Positions 16,536 through 25,171 are shown, counted from the first letter of the stretch. The stretch: 64,000 nucleotides of DNA from an uncultured Balneola sp. (GCA_913058495.1 CAJXQC010000004.1:62001-126000), one strand, 5' to 3'. Notes: generated by a model from the sequence alone, not told the origin. Translations and numbers: made by a program.

Positions 16536-18461
16536 ATGTCTCAATTTAGTACGAATCCTGAGTCACAGAAATTTGAAAAGATACCAACTTCGATTTTTTC
16601 GAATGCAAAAGATGCTTCCATTCATGTAGCGCATCAAATTGCAGATCTCATTAAAGAAAAATCTAAAAATGGTGAGCAAGCTGTTTTAGGTCTAGCTACC
16701 GGTTCAACACCAACGCAGGTCTATGATGAGTTGGTAAGATTACATCGTGAAGAAGGCTTGAGTTTTAAAAATGTGGTAACCTTTAACCTTGATGAATACT
16801 ACCCTATGGATCCTGATTCTATCCATAGCTATGTGTATTTCATGAAAGAATATTTATTCAATCATATTGATATCAAACCTGAAAATGTGCATATCCCTGA
16901 CGGCACATTAGAAAGAGAAGATATTTACACTTTTTGTCAGGACTACGAAGAAAAGATCAACAATCTGGGCGGGCTTGATATCCAGGTTCTTGGAATTGGT
17001 CGTACCGGTCATGTTGGTTTTAACGAACCGGGTTCGGCAATCACATCTAAAACAAGATTAATTGCTTTAGACAGCCTTACCATTTTAGATGCTGCCAGCG
17101 GCTTTTTTGGTGTTGAAAATGTTCCAAAACGAGCCATTACAATGGGTGTTGGAACGATCATGAATGCCGATAAAATCTTTTTGATGGCTTGGGGGGAGTC
17201 AAAAGCCTCAATTATCCACAAAACTGTTGAAGGGGAACAAACTCCTCATATTCCAGCAACATTTCTTCAGCAACATGATAATGTAGAAATAATACTGGAT
17301 GAAGCTTCCTCAGCTGAATTGACCAGAGTTAAAACGCCATGGCTTGTTGGTCCTATTGATTGGGATGGTACCATGCTGAGAAAAGCAGTTGTTTGGTTAA
17401 GCCTTTATTTAGAAAAACCAATTCTGAAGCTTCGTGAAGAAGATTATAGTGAACATGGCATGAATGATGTTCTTACTGCTATAGGAAGTGCTTATAATGT
17501 AAATATTAGAATTTTTAACGAAGTACAGCATACTATTACAGGCTGGCCGGGTGGGAAGCCAAATGAAGATGACACCTACAGACCGGAACGAAAATCACCA
17601 TTTCCAAAAAGAGTATTAATTTTTAGCCCTCATCCTGATGATGATATTATATCGATGGGTGGAACTTTTATACGTCTTGCAGATCAAGGTCATGAAGTTC
17701 ATGTAGCTTATCAGACATCCGGAAATATTGCGGTTTTTGATGACGAAGCATTACGGTTTGCTGATTTTGTAATGGATTATCATAATAAATTTGGCTCAGG
17801 CTCTGATAAAATCAGTAAGCTCTATGAAGAAGTAAGAACTTCCATCGAAAACAAACAGCCCGGTCAAGTTGATTCCGAGAGTGTGATGACAATCAAAGGC
17901 ATGATCAGACGAGGTGAAGCAAAAGCAACTGCCCGTTATGTAGGTTTACCTGATGAGCACATTCATTTTCTGGATCTCCCTTTTTATGAAACCGGGAAAG
18001 TACGGAAAAACCCTATTGGCCCTGAAGATATAAGAATTACAAAAGATCTGATTTCCGAGATCAAACCACATCAGATTTATGCTGCAGGAGATCTGTCTGA
18101 TCCTCATGGAACTCACCGGGTTTGTTTAAATGCCGTATTTGATTCGTTAAGAGAATTAAAAAACGAATCTTGGATGAAAGATTGTTGGATCTGGCTATAC
18201 AGAGGTGCATGGCAGGAATGGGGAATTGAAGAAATTGAAATGGCCGTTCCTTTAAGTCCGGAAGAAACTGACCGGAAAAGAACGGGAATATTCAAGCATC
18301 AATCCCAAAAAGACAGACCCTTATTCCCCGGAACAGATAAAAGGGAATTTTGGCAAAGAGCTGATGACAGAACAAAAACTACAGCTCAACTTTACGACAA
18401 ACTGGGACTTGCAGAATACGAAGCAATGGAAGCTTTCGTAAGATGGAAAGAACTGGATTAA
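16536..18461 (+). CDS. nagB: NagB-type glucosamine-6-phosphate deaminase fused to a PIG-L/LmbE deacetylase domain
   Basis: About 641 aa from ATG 16536 (MSQFSTNPES); an upstream GTG at 16494 is less likely. The N-terminal half is NagB-like: GLATGSTPTQVYDEL, FNLDEYYP (catalytic Asp), GIGRTGHVGFNEPGS. In canonical NagB this last motif has Asp where Thr is found here (GIGxDGHxxFNEP); the catalytic His and Glu remain. The C-terminal half (from about residue 365) has the PIG-L zinc motif FSPHPDDDIISMGGT and DPHGTHR. NagB converts GlcN-6-P to fructose-6-P plus ammonia; PIG-L enzymes deacetylate GlcNAc groups. Two-domain proteins of this type are known in Bacteroidota. Neighbouring muropeptide genes support amino-sugar catabolism, but which reaction each domain performs is inferred. 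Confidence 0.88.
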   Translation: MSQFSTNPESQKFEKIPTSIFSNAKDASIHVAHQIADLIKEKSKNGEQAVLGLATGSTPTQVYDELVRLHREEGLSFKNVVTFNLDEYYPMDPDSIHSYVYFMKEYLFNHIDIKPENVHIPDGTLEREDIYTFCQDYEEKINNLGGLDIQVLGIGRTGHVGFNEPGSAITSKTRLIALDSLTILDAASGFFGVENVPKRAITMGVGTIMNADKIFLMAWGESKASIIHKTVEGEQTPHIPATFLQQHDNVEIILDEASSAELTRVKTPWLVGPIDWDGTMLRKAVVWLSLYLEKPILKLREEDYSEHGMNDVLTAIGSAYNVNIRIFNEVQHTITGWPGGKPNEDDTYRPERKSPFPKRVLIFSPHPDDDIISMGGTFIRLADQGHEVHVAYQTSGNIAVFDDEALRFADFVMDYHNKFGSGSDKISKLYEEVRTSIENKQPGQVDSESVMTIKGMIRRGEAKATARYVGLPDEHIHFLDLPFYETGKVRKNPIGPEDIRITKDLISEIKPHQIYAAGDLSDPHGTHRVCLNAVFDSLRELKNESWMKDCWIWLYRGAWQEWGIEEIEMAVPLSPEETDRKRTGIFKHQSQKDRPLFPGTDKREFWQRADDRTKTTAQLYDKLGLAEYEAMEAFVRWKELD

Positions 18462-18471
18462 GCAGTTCTTT

Positions 18472-19560
18472 TTAACGGTTAATCAATTTGGGCTCAATTA
18501 AAACTTTAGAAGGCACTTTGTACTCACTTTCCTCAAATATAATTTTGAAATTTTTAAAAAGAACTTTTCCCAGTTCTTTTGAGTCAATACCAATTGTATT
18601 TAGGGAAGCATCATGCTCCTGGGTTTGTTTTACATTACCAAAACCAAGAATAGAAATATCCTGGGGAAACTTATATCCTTTTTCAATAAGAGCATTTTTA
18701 AAACCCCTGGCTACTTCGTCGTTAGAAGCAAAAATGGCATCGATTTCTGAGTTCACAAGGTCTAAGACTATTCCGATGTTATATCCATCTTCATATGTGG
18801 AACCTTTATTTTTGAAGGAATTTCGAATAACAACACAGCGTCCACTCGCTCCTTGTTCTTCGAGTTCATCCAAAAAACCTTCCAGTTTTAAATCATCAGA
18901 TTTGTATCCGTTTTCATCCAAAACGATGCAAATCTTTTTTTCGGATTTCTTCAACAATTCAAGTGCAGCTAACCGACCAACTTTATAATTATCTATGGTA
19001 ACTATTGGAACATTTGAATCATAAATATCATGGCAAAAAAAAGCGGGAATCTGTTTCAGGATCTTGTTGTATAACTTTACCCCGAATACAGATTTTCTGG
19101 AAGTTCCCAGTATTAAACCATCAACCTCCTTGTTTGAAACAAGCTTAGAAATTAGTTCCTCATGAGCATTGATGGTATCAGAAACATGAACTTCCAATTC
19201 CTTTCCAAGTTTTTTGGTCAGTTTTTCCACTTCGGTAAGGATGTCAAAAAAATTAGCGTCATTATAATTAATAAGTGCAAAAACGATCTTGTTGGCAGGT
19301 TGTCTTTGTTCCTCATTAAACTTTAAATGTTTTTTATTTATGAATGTACCTTTTCCAACTCTACTAACCAGATATCCTTTATCATTAAGCAACTGCATTG
19401 CCTTTTTGATTGTGGACATACTTACATCATACATCTCGGTGAGTTGTAAATAATTAGGTAACCTTCCACTTTTTCCAAAATGATCATCAAGAATTTTCTC
19501 AATAAGGTCTTCAGTAATTATCTCGTAAAGATGTTTATTCGTATCGTTTTTATCGATCAT
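18472..19560 (-). CDS. GntR-type DNA-binding domain with LacI-type ligand domain, transcriptional regulator
   Basis: 362 aa. Residues about 8-75 form a GntR winged helix (GRLPNYLQLTEMYDVSMSTI, AMQLLNDKGYLVSRVGKGTF). The rest is a periplasmic-binding-protein fold as in LacI/GalR (VDGLILGTS, CHDIYDSNVPIVTIDNYKVG, IFASNDEVARGF). This AraR-like architecture senses sugars. It is convergent with the NagB-PIG-L gene (10 bp apart) and divergent from the AmpG-like permease gene, so it is a good candidate regulator of this salvage island with an amino sugar or muropeptide as effector. The effector is inferred from context only. Confidence 0.88.
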   Translation of the reverse strand: MIDKNDTNKHLYEIITEDLIEKILDDHFGKSGRLPNYLQLTEMYDVSMSTIKKAMQLLNDKGYLVSRVGKGTFINKKHLKFNEEQRQPANKIVFALINYNDANFFDILTEVEKLTKKLGKELEVHVSDTINAHEELISKLVSNKEVDGLILGTSRKSVFGVKLYNKILKQIPAFFCHDIYDSNVPIVTIDNYKVGRLAALELLKKSEKKICIVLDENGYKSDDLKLEGFLDELEEQGASGRCVVIRNSFKNKGSTYEDGYNIGIVLDLVNSEIDAIFASNDEVARGFKNALIEKGYKFPQDISILGFGNVKQTQEHDASLNTIGIDSKELGKVLFKNFKIIFEESEYKVPSKVLIEPKLINR

Positions 19561-19569
19561 TCTAACTCA

Positions 19570-19791
19570 ATGAATTTTTCTAAATCTATTTATCCAATAC
19601 TAACAAATAATTGGATTAAAATGTGCTCTATTGTTAAAGAATTTGAGCTAAAATCTAAAAACTTCTCAGATACTTGCTCTAACCTTTGGGAAGCCATCTA
19701 CGGTACAAATGGAGTTTATTTAATAAAAGTAAAAGCAGAAAACAGTTCGGGAAGTTTTACCGATATTCAGAAAGTAACATTAATAAAATAG
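19570..19791 (+). pseudogene. Possible remnant of a secreted protein's C-terminal sorting domain
   Basis: A 73-codon open frame ends 13 bp before the AmpG-like gene. Its first half is unremarkable, with no signal peptide. The last 25 residues (NGVYLIKVKAENSSGSF, then TDIQKVTLIK) resemble the end of type IX secretion sorting domains, where a GVY/GIY strand is followed by a final strand ending near Lys. No complete domain or catalytic part precedes it. It may be the leftover end of a decayed gene, or a chance frame in the intergenic region. Confidence 0.35.
19592..19616. promoter_or_regulatory. Inverted repeat, candidate operator of the GntR/LacI regulator
   Basis: ATCCAAT, 11 bp and ATTGGAT form a perfect 7-bp inverted repeat 31 bp upstream of the regulator's ATG. 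The position suits autoregulation or control of the divergent transport gene. No second copy was noticed nearby, so this is a candidate only. Confidence 0.35.
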
Positions 19792-19804
19792 AAGGAATCC
19801 GTTT

Positions 19805-21100
19805 ATGAGTTTTATTGCCACTTTTAAGAAGAATCCCTGGTCTTGGATTCCGACTCTTTATTACACACAAGGAATTCCTTATGTGATGGTAGTTACTGTT
19901 TCTGTGATCATGTATAAAGATCTTGGGATTGAAAACTCTCAAATTGCTTTGTATACCAGTTTACTTTCTCTTCCATGGGCTTTTAAACCCGCCTGGAGTC
20001 CTTTTATTGACATTTTCAAAACAAAAAGATGGTGGACTTACCTGATGCAGGGCTTGATAGGTGTTTCTTTTGCGGGCGCTGCAATTACTTTAAATACTCC
20101 CTTTTTCTTTCAAGGTTCACTGATCTTCCTGTTCATCGTTGCTTTTTGCTCCTCTACTCATGATATAGCAGCTGACGGTTTCTATATGCTGGCTCTGGAT
20201 GAAGAAGATCAATCGTTCTTTGTGGGTATCAGGTCTACATTTTTCCGTCTGGCAATGATAAGCGGCGAAGGTTTATTTGTAGTACTTGCCGGTATTATTG
20301 CAACATCATCCGGTAGCGTAGCATTTTCATGGGTTTCTATTTTGGGTATAGTAGCCCTGCTTCTTTTTGTTATGTCGGCTTACCATGGATTTATGCTACC
20401 AAAGCCTGCGGGAGATTATCCGGTTCGTAACGAAGGTGAAAATCCGTTTAAAGCAGTTCTAGAAACTTTTGTGGATTTCTTTAAGAAGGACCAAATTCTT
20501 TTAGCAATTCTTTTTGTTATGCTTTACCGCTTTGGGGAAGGGCAACTGGTAAAACTTGCAGCGCCGTTTCTATTGGATGCCAAAGAGCTTGGCGGACTAG
20601 GACTTACTGTAACCGAAGTTGGTGTGATCAATGGAACTTTTGGATTGATCGCGCTTACTTTAGGTGGAATTTTAGGTGGTATTGTAATTTCCAGACATGG
20701 CTTAAAAAAGTGGCTATGGCCGATGATCATTTCTATGAATTTGCCCAATGCTGCCTACTGGTTTTTAGCACATTATCAACCAGAATCATACCTAACAATA
20801 AGCAGTTTAGTAGCACTTGAAAAATTTGGCTATGGATTTGGGTTTGCTGCATTCCTTATGTACCTGATCTATATTGCCAGAGGTAGTTACAAAACTGCTC
20901 ACTATGCCTTCGGAACAGCTTTGATGGCATTTGGAATGTCAATTCCGGGTTCCATAAGTGGTTTTATACAGGAAGCTGTTGGTTATGAAAAATTCTTCAT
21001 CTGGGTATTGGTATCAGCAATCCCAATACTAATTGTAACCCCATTTATAAAAATTGAAAACGACTTTGGTAAGAAAAAAGAGAAACCGACTACCTCGTAA
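19805..21100 (+). CDS. AmpG-like MFS permease
   Basis: 431 aa with about 12 membrane segments. It has the features of the AmpG/PAT branch of the major facilitator superfamily: an N-terminal YTQGIPYVMV, SLPWAFKPAWSPFID, then STHDIAADGFYMLAL. AmpG imports GlcNAc-anhydroMurNAc muropeptides in Gram-negative bacteria, and homologues in oral Bacteroidota take up muramyl sugars. NagZ, NamZ, amidases and NagB-PIG-L nearby make a muropeptide or amino-sugar cargo likely. The upstream gap contains a candidate operator and the regulator is divergent. The cargo remains an inference from context. Confidence 0.8.
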   Translation: MSFIATFKKNPWSWIPTLYYTQGIPYVMVVTVSVIMYKDLGIENSQIALYTSLLSLPWAFKPAWSPFIDIFKTKRWWTYLMQGLIGVSFAGAAITLNTPFFFQGSLIFLFIVAFCSSTHDIAADGFYMLALDEEDQSFFVGIRSTFFRLAMISGEGLFVVLAGIIATSSGSVAFSWVSILGIVALLLFVMSAYHGFMLPKPAGDYPVRNEGENPFKAVLETFVDFFKKDQILLAILFVMLYRFGEGQLVKLAAPFLLDAKELGGLGLTVTEVGVINGTFGLIALTLGGILGGIVISRHGLKKWLWPMIISMNLPNAAYWFLAHYQPESYLTISSLVALEKFGYGFGFAAFLMYLIYIARGSYKTAHYAFGTALMAFGMSIPGSISGFIQEAVGYEKFFIWVLVSAIPILIVTPFIKIENDFGKKKEKPTTS

Positions 21101-21162
21101 AAAAGGAACTAAAATAAACTTCGTAATTATACATTAAGAGCATACAACAAAACTATTTAACT

Positions 21163-22125
21163 ATGAGATTCAAGAAATATACATCATTGGCGTTTTTACT
21201 TTTAATTGCTGCATTTGCAGGTTTTAAAGTACAAGCTCAACCCCAGCCTGTCGGGGAACCTCAAATCCTATTAAAGCAGGACGGAATTAACTTTCAGGCA
21301 CCGGTTTGGTCACCTGATGGAAATACTATTGCAGTAACTGCAGACCGTTACCTCGGAATCTGGCTTGCTAATGCAGATGGCTCAAATTTGAAACAATTAA
21401 CAGATGAAGATGCCGGATATGGTTTAAGCTGGTCTTTGGATTCAAAGTCAATTCTTACAAGACTCAATACTGTTCAAAATCGCCGCAGAAACCATGCAAT
21501 TGTAATTTATCACACTGATGGTAAAGACCCTCAATTGGTTTCGGAATTTCGCCCTAAAATGGAAGCTCTGCCTAAGTGGGCTCAATACGGGGAGAAAGTG
21601 GTTCTTATTCAAAACGACCAAATTGAAACATTTGATTCCTGGCTAGATATGCCTGATCAATTCAAATCTAAACCAAGCCAGGCTTTTTATGTATTAAAGA
21701 GCAACGAAATTGCAAAAGGTATGATCCCGACTAATTCTACCGAAAATATTTCTCCTTTTGAGGATGCAACTTATTTAAATCTGGAAGTTTCTCCTGATGG
21801 CCAAAAACTCGCTTTTGAAGTGTATGGAAGTAACCTGTATGTGATGAATGTGGATGGTTCTGAGCTGGTGGATCTTGGAAAAGCAAACCGACCTGATTGG
21901 TCGCCGGACAGCCGATATGTTGTTGCCTCCGTAAGCGAAGATAATGGATACAACATTACCAAAGGTGACTTATTTGCTTTAAGTATAGATGGAAACCATA
22001 GAATCAATCTTACAGATCAGACTGATCTGATTGCTCAAAATCCTGACTGGTCATCAGATGGATCAAAAATTGCTTTCGATGTACCTAATGAAGGTGCTAT
22101 TTATGTCATCAATATTCAGCAATAA
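21163..22125 (+). CDS. Periplasmic TolB-like beta-propeller protein
   Basis: 320 aa with a signal peptide (LAFLLLIAAFAGFKVQAQ, cleavage near residue 26). It has several PD40/WD40-like blades: PVWSPDGNTIAVTADRYLGI, GLSWSLDSKSILTRL, LEVSPDGQKLAFEVYGSNL, RPDWSPDSRYVVASVS, NPDWSSDGSKIAFDVP. Proteins of this type bind other proteins or sugars in the periplasm; no catalytic motif is visible. It lies between the permease gene and the secreted amidase gene with gaps of 62 and 20 bp, so it may work with them on wall fragments. That link is inferred from position. Confidence 0.8.
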   Translation: MRFKKYTSLAFLLLIAAFAGFKVQAQPQPVGEPQILLKQDGINFQAPVWSPDGNTIAVTADRYLGIWLANADGSNLKQLTDEDAGYGLSWSLDSKSILTRLNTVQNRRRNHAIVIYHTDGKDPQLVSEFRPKMEALPKWAQYGEKVVLIQNDQIETFDSWLDMPDQFKSKPSQAFYVLKSNEIAKGMIPTNSTENISPFEDATYLNLEVSPDGQKLAFEVYGSNLYVMNVDGSELVDLGKANRPDWSPDSRYVVASVSEDNGYNITKGDLFALSIDGNHRINLTDQTDLIAQNPDWSSDGSKIAFDVPNEGAIYVINIQQ

Positions 22126-22145
22126 GCTTAAGAGAAATAAAAACC

Positions 22146-24704
22146 ATGAATTTTAGATCAGTAAAACACATAATGAAATCATTCGCGCTTTATTCCCTGC
22201 TGAGTATTGTTTTAATCAGCTTTTCTACATCAACACAAGCACAACAAATTACAGGTCTTGAAGGGGTTTCCATCTTTATAGATCCCGGACATAGTGAAAC
22301 AGAAAACCAAGGACTTTACGGGTATTCAGAAGCTGAAAAAGTGCTTAGAATTGGATTAGCTCTTCAGGAAATGTTACTTACTCAAACTGACATTGATACT
22401 GTATATATTGCAAGAACAAATGATTCTCAGCAAGTTCCGTTGGGACAAAGAGATGATCTTGCAAATGCTACCGGAGCTGATTTTTATTACTCTATTCATA
22501 GTAATGCTCCAAACGTCACGAATAATTACACACTTACCCTTTATGGAGGATGGAGATCAAATGGAAGTACAGTAGAAAAATCCCCAAATGGTGGCAAGGC
22601 TTACGGAGATGCACTGATTGTAGAACTTACTGATGCGATGAGAATCCCTACCATTGGTAATTTTGCAGACCGGAATTTTTATTTGGGAGGTAGTGTGACA
22701 AATCACTCCAACAAATTTCCTTATTTATTTGTGAACAGAACTACAAATATGGCTTCACTACTAAGTGAAGGTGGTTTTCATACTGTTCCTTTTCAGCAAA
22801 AAAGAAATTTAAATACCGAATATAAACGACTAGAGGCACAGGCTGCATTCTGGAGTTTCCTTGAGTATTTTGGAGTTAGAGATCAACAACCTGTAGTTGG
22901 AATTACTACCGGAGTTATATCTGACGCTGATGACGGAGAAGCGCTTAATGGAGCAACCATTTCAATTGATGGTCAGGACTATACCACCGATACTTTTGAG
23001 TCTTTGTTTAATCAGTATTCTTCTGATCCTGAAGAACTTAAAAATGGATTCTACTATTTGGAAGAGATTACAAACGGTAGTCAACAAGTGATTGTTAGTG
23101 CAGACGGTTTTTATTCTGATACTGCTACTGTAGATGTTCTTACAGATGATTTTACCTTTCATGATGTTAGCTTGGTTTCAGCTACCCCTCCTTCTATCAC
23201 CGAACTTGATGTAACAGACACGCTTTTAGTTAATCCCGGAGAAAATCTCGTACTTCAGTTTAGTAGAAAAATGGTTAAATCTACGGTAGAAGATGCCCTT
23301 TCATTTACCCCGGCTGATAGTATCAGATTAGTCTGGAAAGATGATTCAAGACTTGAGATCATCACTAATGAACTTGAATTTGAAAGTAACTATGTATTGA
23401 AAATAGATTCTACAGCTATCGATCAGTCTTCGTATATGCATCAATTGGATGGAAATAGTGATGGTGTAGGCGGAGATTCTTTCGTGCTTAATATCGAAAC
23501 CGGAAATGCTGATATCCAATCTCCGATCGTTTCTGATATAAGACCAACAAATACTCAGTTTAACGAGCTTAAGCCAATAGCTTCAGCAACTTTTAATGAG
23601 TTCCTGGATACTTCTAATTTGAGCTCCAGTATTGAGATCAAAAAAGGAACATATTCTGTTCCCGGAACAGTAAAATACTATGAAGTATTAGGAAAAAGCG
23701 TAATCAATTTCTTCCCTTCTCAAAGATTGGATGAGAGTACAAATTATATACTAACACTAAATGGATCGATAAGTGATACCGTTGGCAACGCTCTTGGTTC
23801 TGATATTAACAGAACATTCCCAACTACAGATCAGGAAATTAGCAATCAGGTTGACGTTGATAAAATGGAAGGTTTGACCAGAAATGAAATTTCGGGTGGA
23901 GCAGGTGCATGGTGGTCTCCAACAGCTTCGGGAAGTACATCCGGAATTGTTGCTGAAGAAACCAATTTGCAAATTGAAACAGATATCGTAAACCTGCTTA
24001 CGAACAGTAATCAATCTCTGCGGATAAATTATGGCTGGAGAACTTCTGATTCTGAACACCTTATCCGGGAATACAGAGGACAAACAACAACCCCTAAATT
24101 CAGTAATTCCAGAATTCTTCAATCATATGTGTTCGGAGATGGAAATGGTAATAAATTCCGATATGTAGTTCGCGATGGAAACGGAGAACTGGAAGCCAGT
24201 GAATGGTATACCGTTGACTGGCTAGGCTGGAAATTAATTTCCTGGGACATGGCTAATGATGAAGTAGTTCCATGGGTAAATGGTAATGGAACGCTGAATG
24301 GCACATTGTATCTGGACAGCTATCAGCTAACTTATACGCCAGGACAACCGTCTACCGGATTTATTATTTTTGATGACCTCAGAGCCGTTGAAATGGGTCT
24401 GGCAACTTCTAACGAAGAAGAACTTCTTGCGGATATTCCATCCAACGTAGAATTGAACCAGAATTACCCGAATCCTTTTAACCCAAGTACTAACATTACT
24501 TTTGGATTACCTCAGCAAAGCAAGGTAAATATAACTGTATATGACATGTTGGGAAGAAAAGTAGTTACTGTTTTCTCAGGATCTAAGTCTCAAGGGTTCC
24601 ATTCTGTTCAGTTTGATGCTTCCAACCTTTCCAGTGGAATCTATATCTACCAGCTGAGAACAGATTTCGGTATGATATCCAAGCAGATGACTTTGTTGAA
24701 ATAA
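22146..24704 (+). CDS. Secreted N-acetylmuramoyl-L-alanine amidase with sorting domain
   Basis: 852 aa. After a signal peptide (LSIVLISFSTSTQAQ) comes an Amidase_3 domain (about 38-245) with the zinc ligands in FIDPGHSE, SEAEK, YYSIHSNAP and the glutamate motif LLSEGGF. Next are a carboxypeptidase-regulatory-like domain (about 258-345), Big_5-type Ig-like segments (about 350-560), an unassigned region, and a C-terminal sorting domain (about 775-852: NQNYPNPFNPSTNITFGL, VYDMLGRKV, SSGIYIYQL). The tail predicts export across the outer membrane by type IX secretion. The enzyme cleaves the lactyl-peptide bond of peptidoglycan, so this form probably works outside the cell. An in-frame ATG at 22173 is an alternative start. 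Confidence 0.88.
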   Translation: MNFRSVKHIMKSFALYSLLSIVLISFSTSTQAQQITGLEGVSIFIDPGHSETENQGLYGYSEAEKVLRIGLALQEMLLTQTDIDTVYIARTNDSQQVPLGQRDDLANATGADFYYSIHSNAPNVTNNYTLTLYGGWRSNGSTVEKSPNGGKAYGDALIVELTDAMRIPTIGNFADRNFYLGGSVTNHSNKFPYLFVNRTTNMASLLSEGGFHTVPFQQKRNLNTEYKRLEAQAAFWSFLEYFGVRDQQPVVGITTGVISDADDGEALNGATISIDGQDYTTDTFESLFNQYSSDPEELKNGFYYLEEITNGSQQVIVSADGFYSDTATVDVLTDDFTFHDVSLVSATPPSITELDVTDTLLVNPGENLVLQFSRKMVKSTVEDALSFTPADSIRLVWKDDSRLEIITNELEFESNYVLKIDSTAIDQSSYMHQLDGNSDGVGGDSFVLNIETGNADIQSPIVSDIRPTNTQFNELKPIASATFNEFLDTSNLSSSIEIKKGTYSVPGTVKYYEVLGKSVINFFPSQRLDESTNYILTLNGSISDTVGNALGSDINRTFPTTDQEISNQVDVDKMEGLTRNEISGGAGAWWSPTASGSTSGIVAEETNLQIETDIVNLLTNSNQSLRINYGWRTSDSEHLIREYRGQTTTPKFSNSRILQSYVFGDGNGNKFRYVVRDGNGELEASEWYTVDWLGWKLISWDMANDEVVPWVNGNGTLNGTLYLDSYQLTYTPGQPSTGFIIFDDLRAVEMGLATSNEEELLADIPSNVELNQNYPNPFNPSTNITFGLPQQSKVNITVYDMLGRKVVTVFSGSKSQGFHSVQFDASNLSSGIYIYQLRTDFGMISKQMTLLK

Positions 24705-24726
24705 CAATTTAGAACGATCAATTCGG

Positions 24727-24752
24727 CAGGGACAGTTCATGAATTGTCCCTG
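24727..24752. repeat. 26-bp palindrome with TTCATGAA core
   Basis: The arms pair perfectly apart from one G:T pair around the core TTCATGAA. It lies 22 bp after the amidase stop, with a larger palindrome of the same core 11 bp further on. Confidence 0.8.
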
Positions 24753-24763
24753 TTACCACAAAC

Positions 24764-24805
24764 AAATCCCGTAGGGGGAATTCATGAATTCCCCCTACGG
24801 GATTT
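24764..24805. repeat. 42-bp perfect palindrome with ATTCATGAAT core, possible terminator
   Basis: All 21 base pairs match about the centre at 24784/24785 and there is no loop. The arms contain CCCGTAGGGGG and its complement. A T run on its right side could make it act as a terminator for the amidase gene. It is too perfect and too long for an ordinary terminator and looks like a dispersed palindromic repeat. Confidence 0.85.
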
Positions 24806-24813
24806 TATATATA

Positions 24814-24840
24814 GGGTCATCCCGAACTTGTTTCGGGATC
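24814..24840 (+). repeat. Left palindromic repeat of the GIY-YIG unit
   Basis: A 27-bp element containing a perfect hairpin: ATCCCGAA, a 5-nt loop and TTCGGGAT. It matches the reverse complement of 25201-25227 at 24 of 27 positions. The GIY-YIG gene starts 37 bp after it. Confidence 0.88.
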
Positions 24841-24877
24841 TTTGTAAGGAATTGCTCTTGAAACAGTCTTACTTCCT

Positions 24878-25171
24878 ATGAACAAAGGCTATGTGTACTT
24901 TCTTACTAACTATCGAAGAACTACGATTTATATCGGAGTCAACAATAACATACATTTACGAGTGTGGAAACATAAATTGGGAGAAGGCTCTTTATTTACT
25001 TCAAAGTATAAGCTAACCATTCTTATATATGCGGAAGAATACGATAATATAAGTGATGCTATAGCAAGGGAGAAGCAGCTAAAGAATTGGCATAAACAGT
25101 GGAAATGGAATCTGGTAAAGCAAAACAATCCAAAGTTAGAAGATTGGTATGATACCTTAAGAGGATGGTAA
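24878..25171 (+). CDS. GIY-YIG nuclease domain protein
   Basis: 97 aa, a single GIY-YIG domain of the small UPF0213/YhbQ-like type. The GIY-equivalent YVYFLTN and YIGVNNN motifs are at residues about 5-23, followed by a conserved Arg in HLRVWKHK and the catalytic Glu in AIAREKQLKNWHKQWKW. It should cut or nick DNA with one metal ion. The gene is framed by inverted copies of a palindromic repeat, 37 bp before the ATG and 29 bp after the stop, forming a compact unit of 414 bp. That layout suggests a nuclease linked to spread or maintenance of the repeats, analogous to REP-associated transposases, but the activity is inferred. A role in DNA repair is the alternative. Confidence 0.9.
   Translation: MNKGYVYFLTNYRRTTIYIGVNNNIHLRVWKHKLGEGSLFTSKYKLTILIYAEEYDNISDAIAREKQLKNWHKQWKWNLVKQNNPKLEDWYDTLRGW

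Noticed and set aside
24764-24805. Ordinary terminator as a full explanation of the palindrome
   Set aside because: It may terminate transcription, but its 42-bp loopless perfection and its sibling palindrome point to a repeat element.
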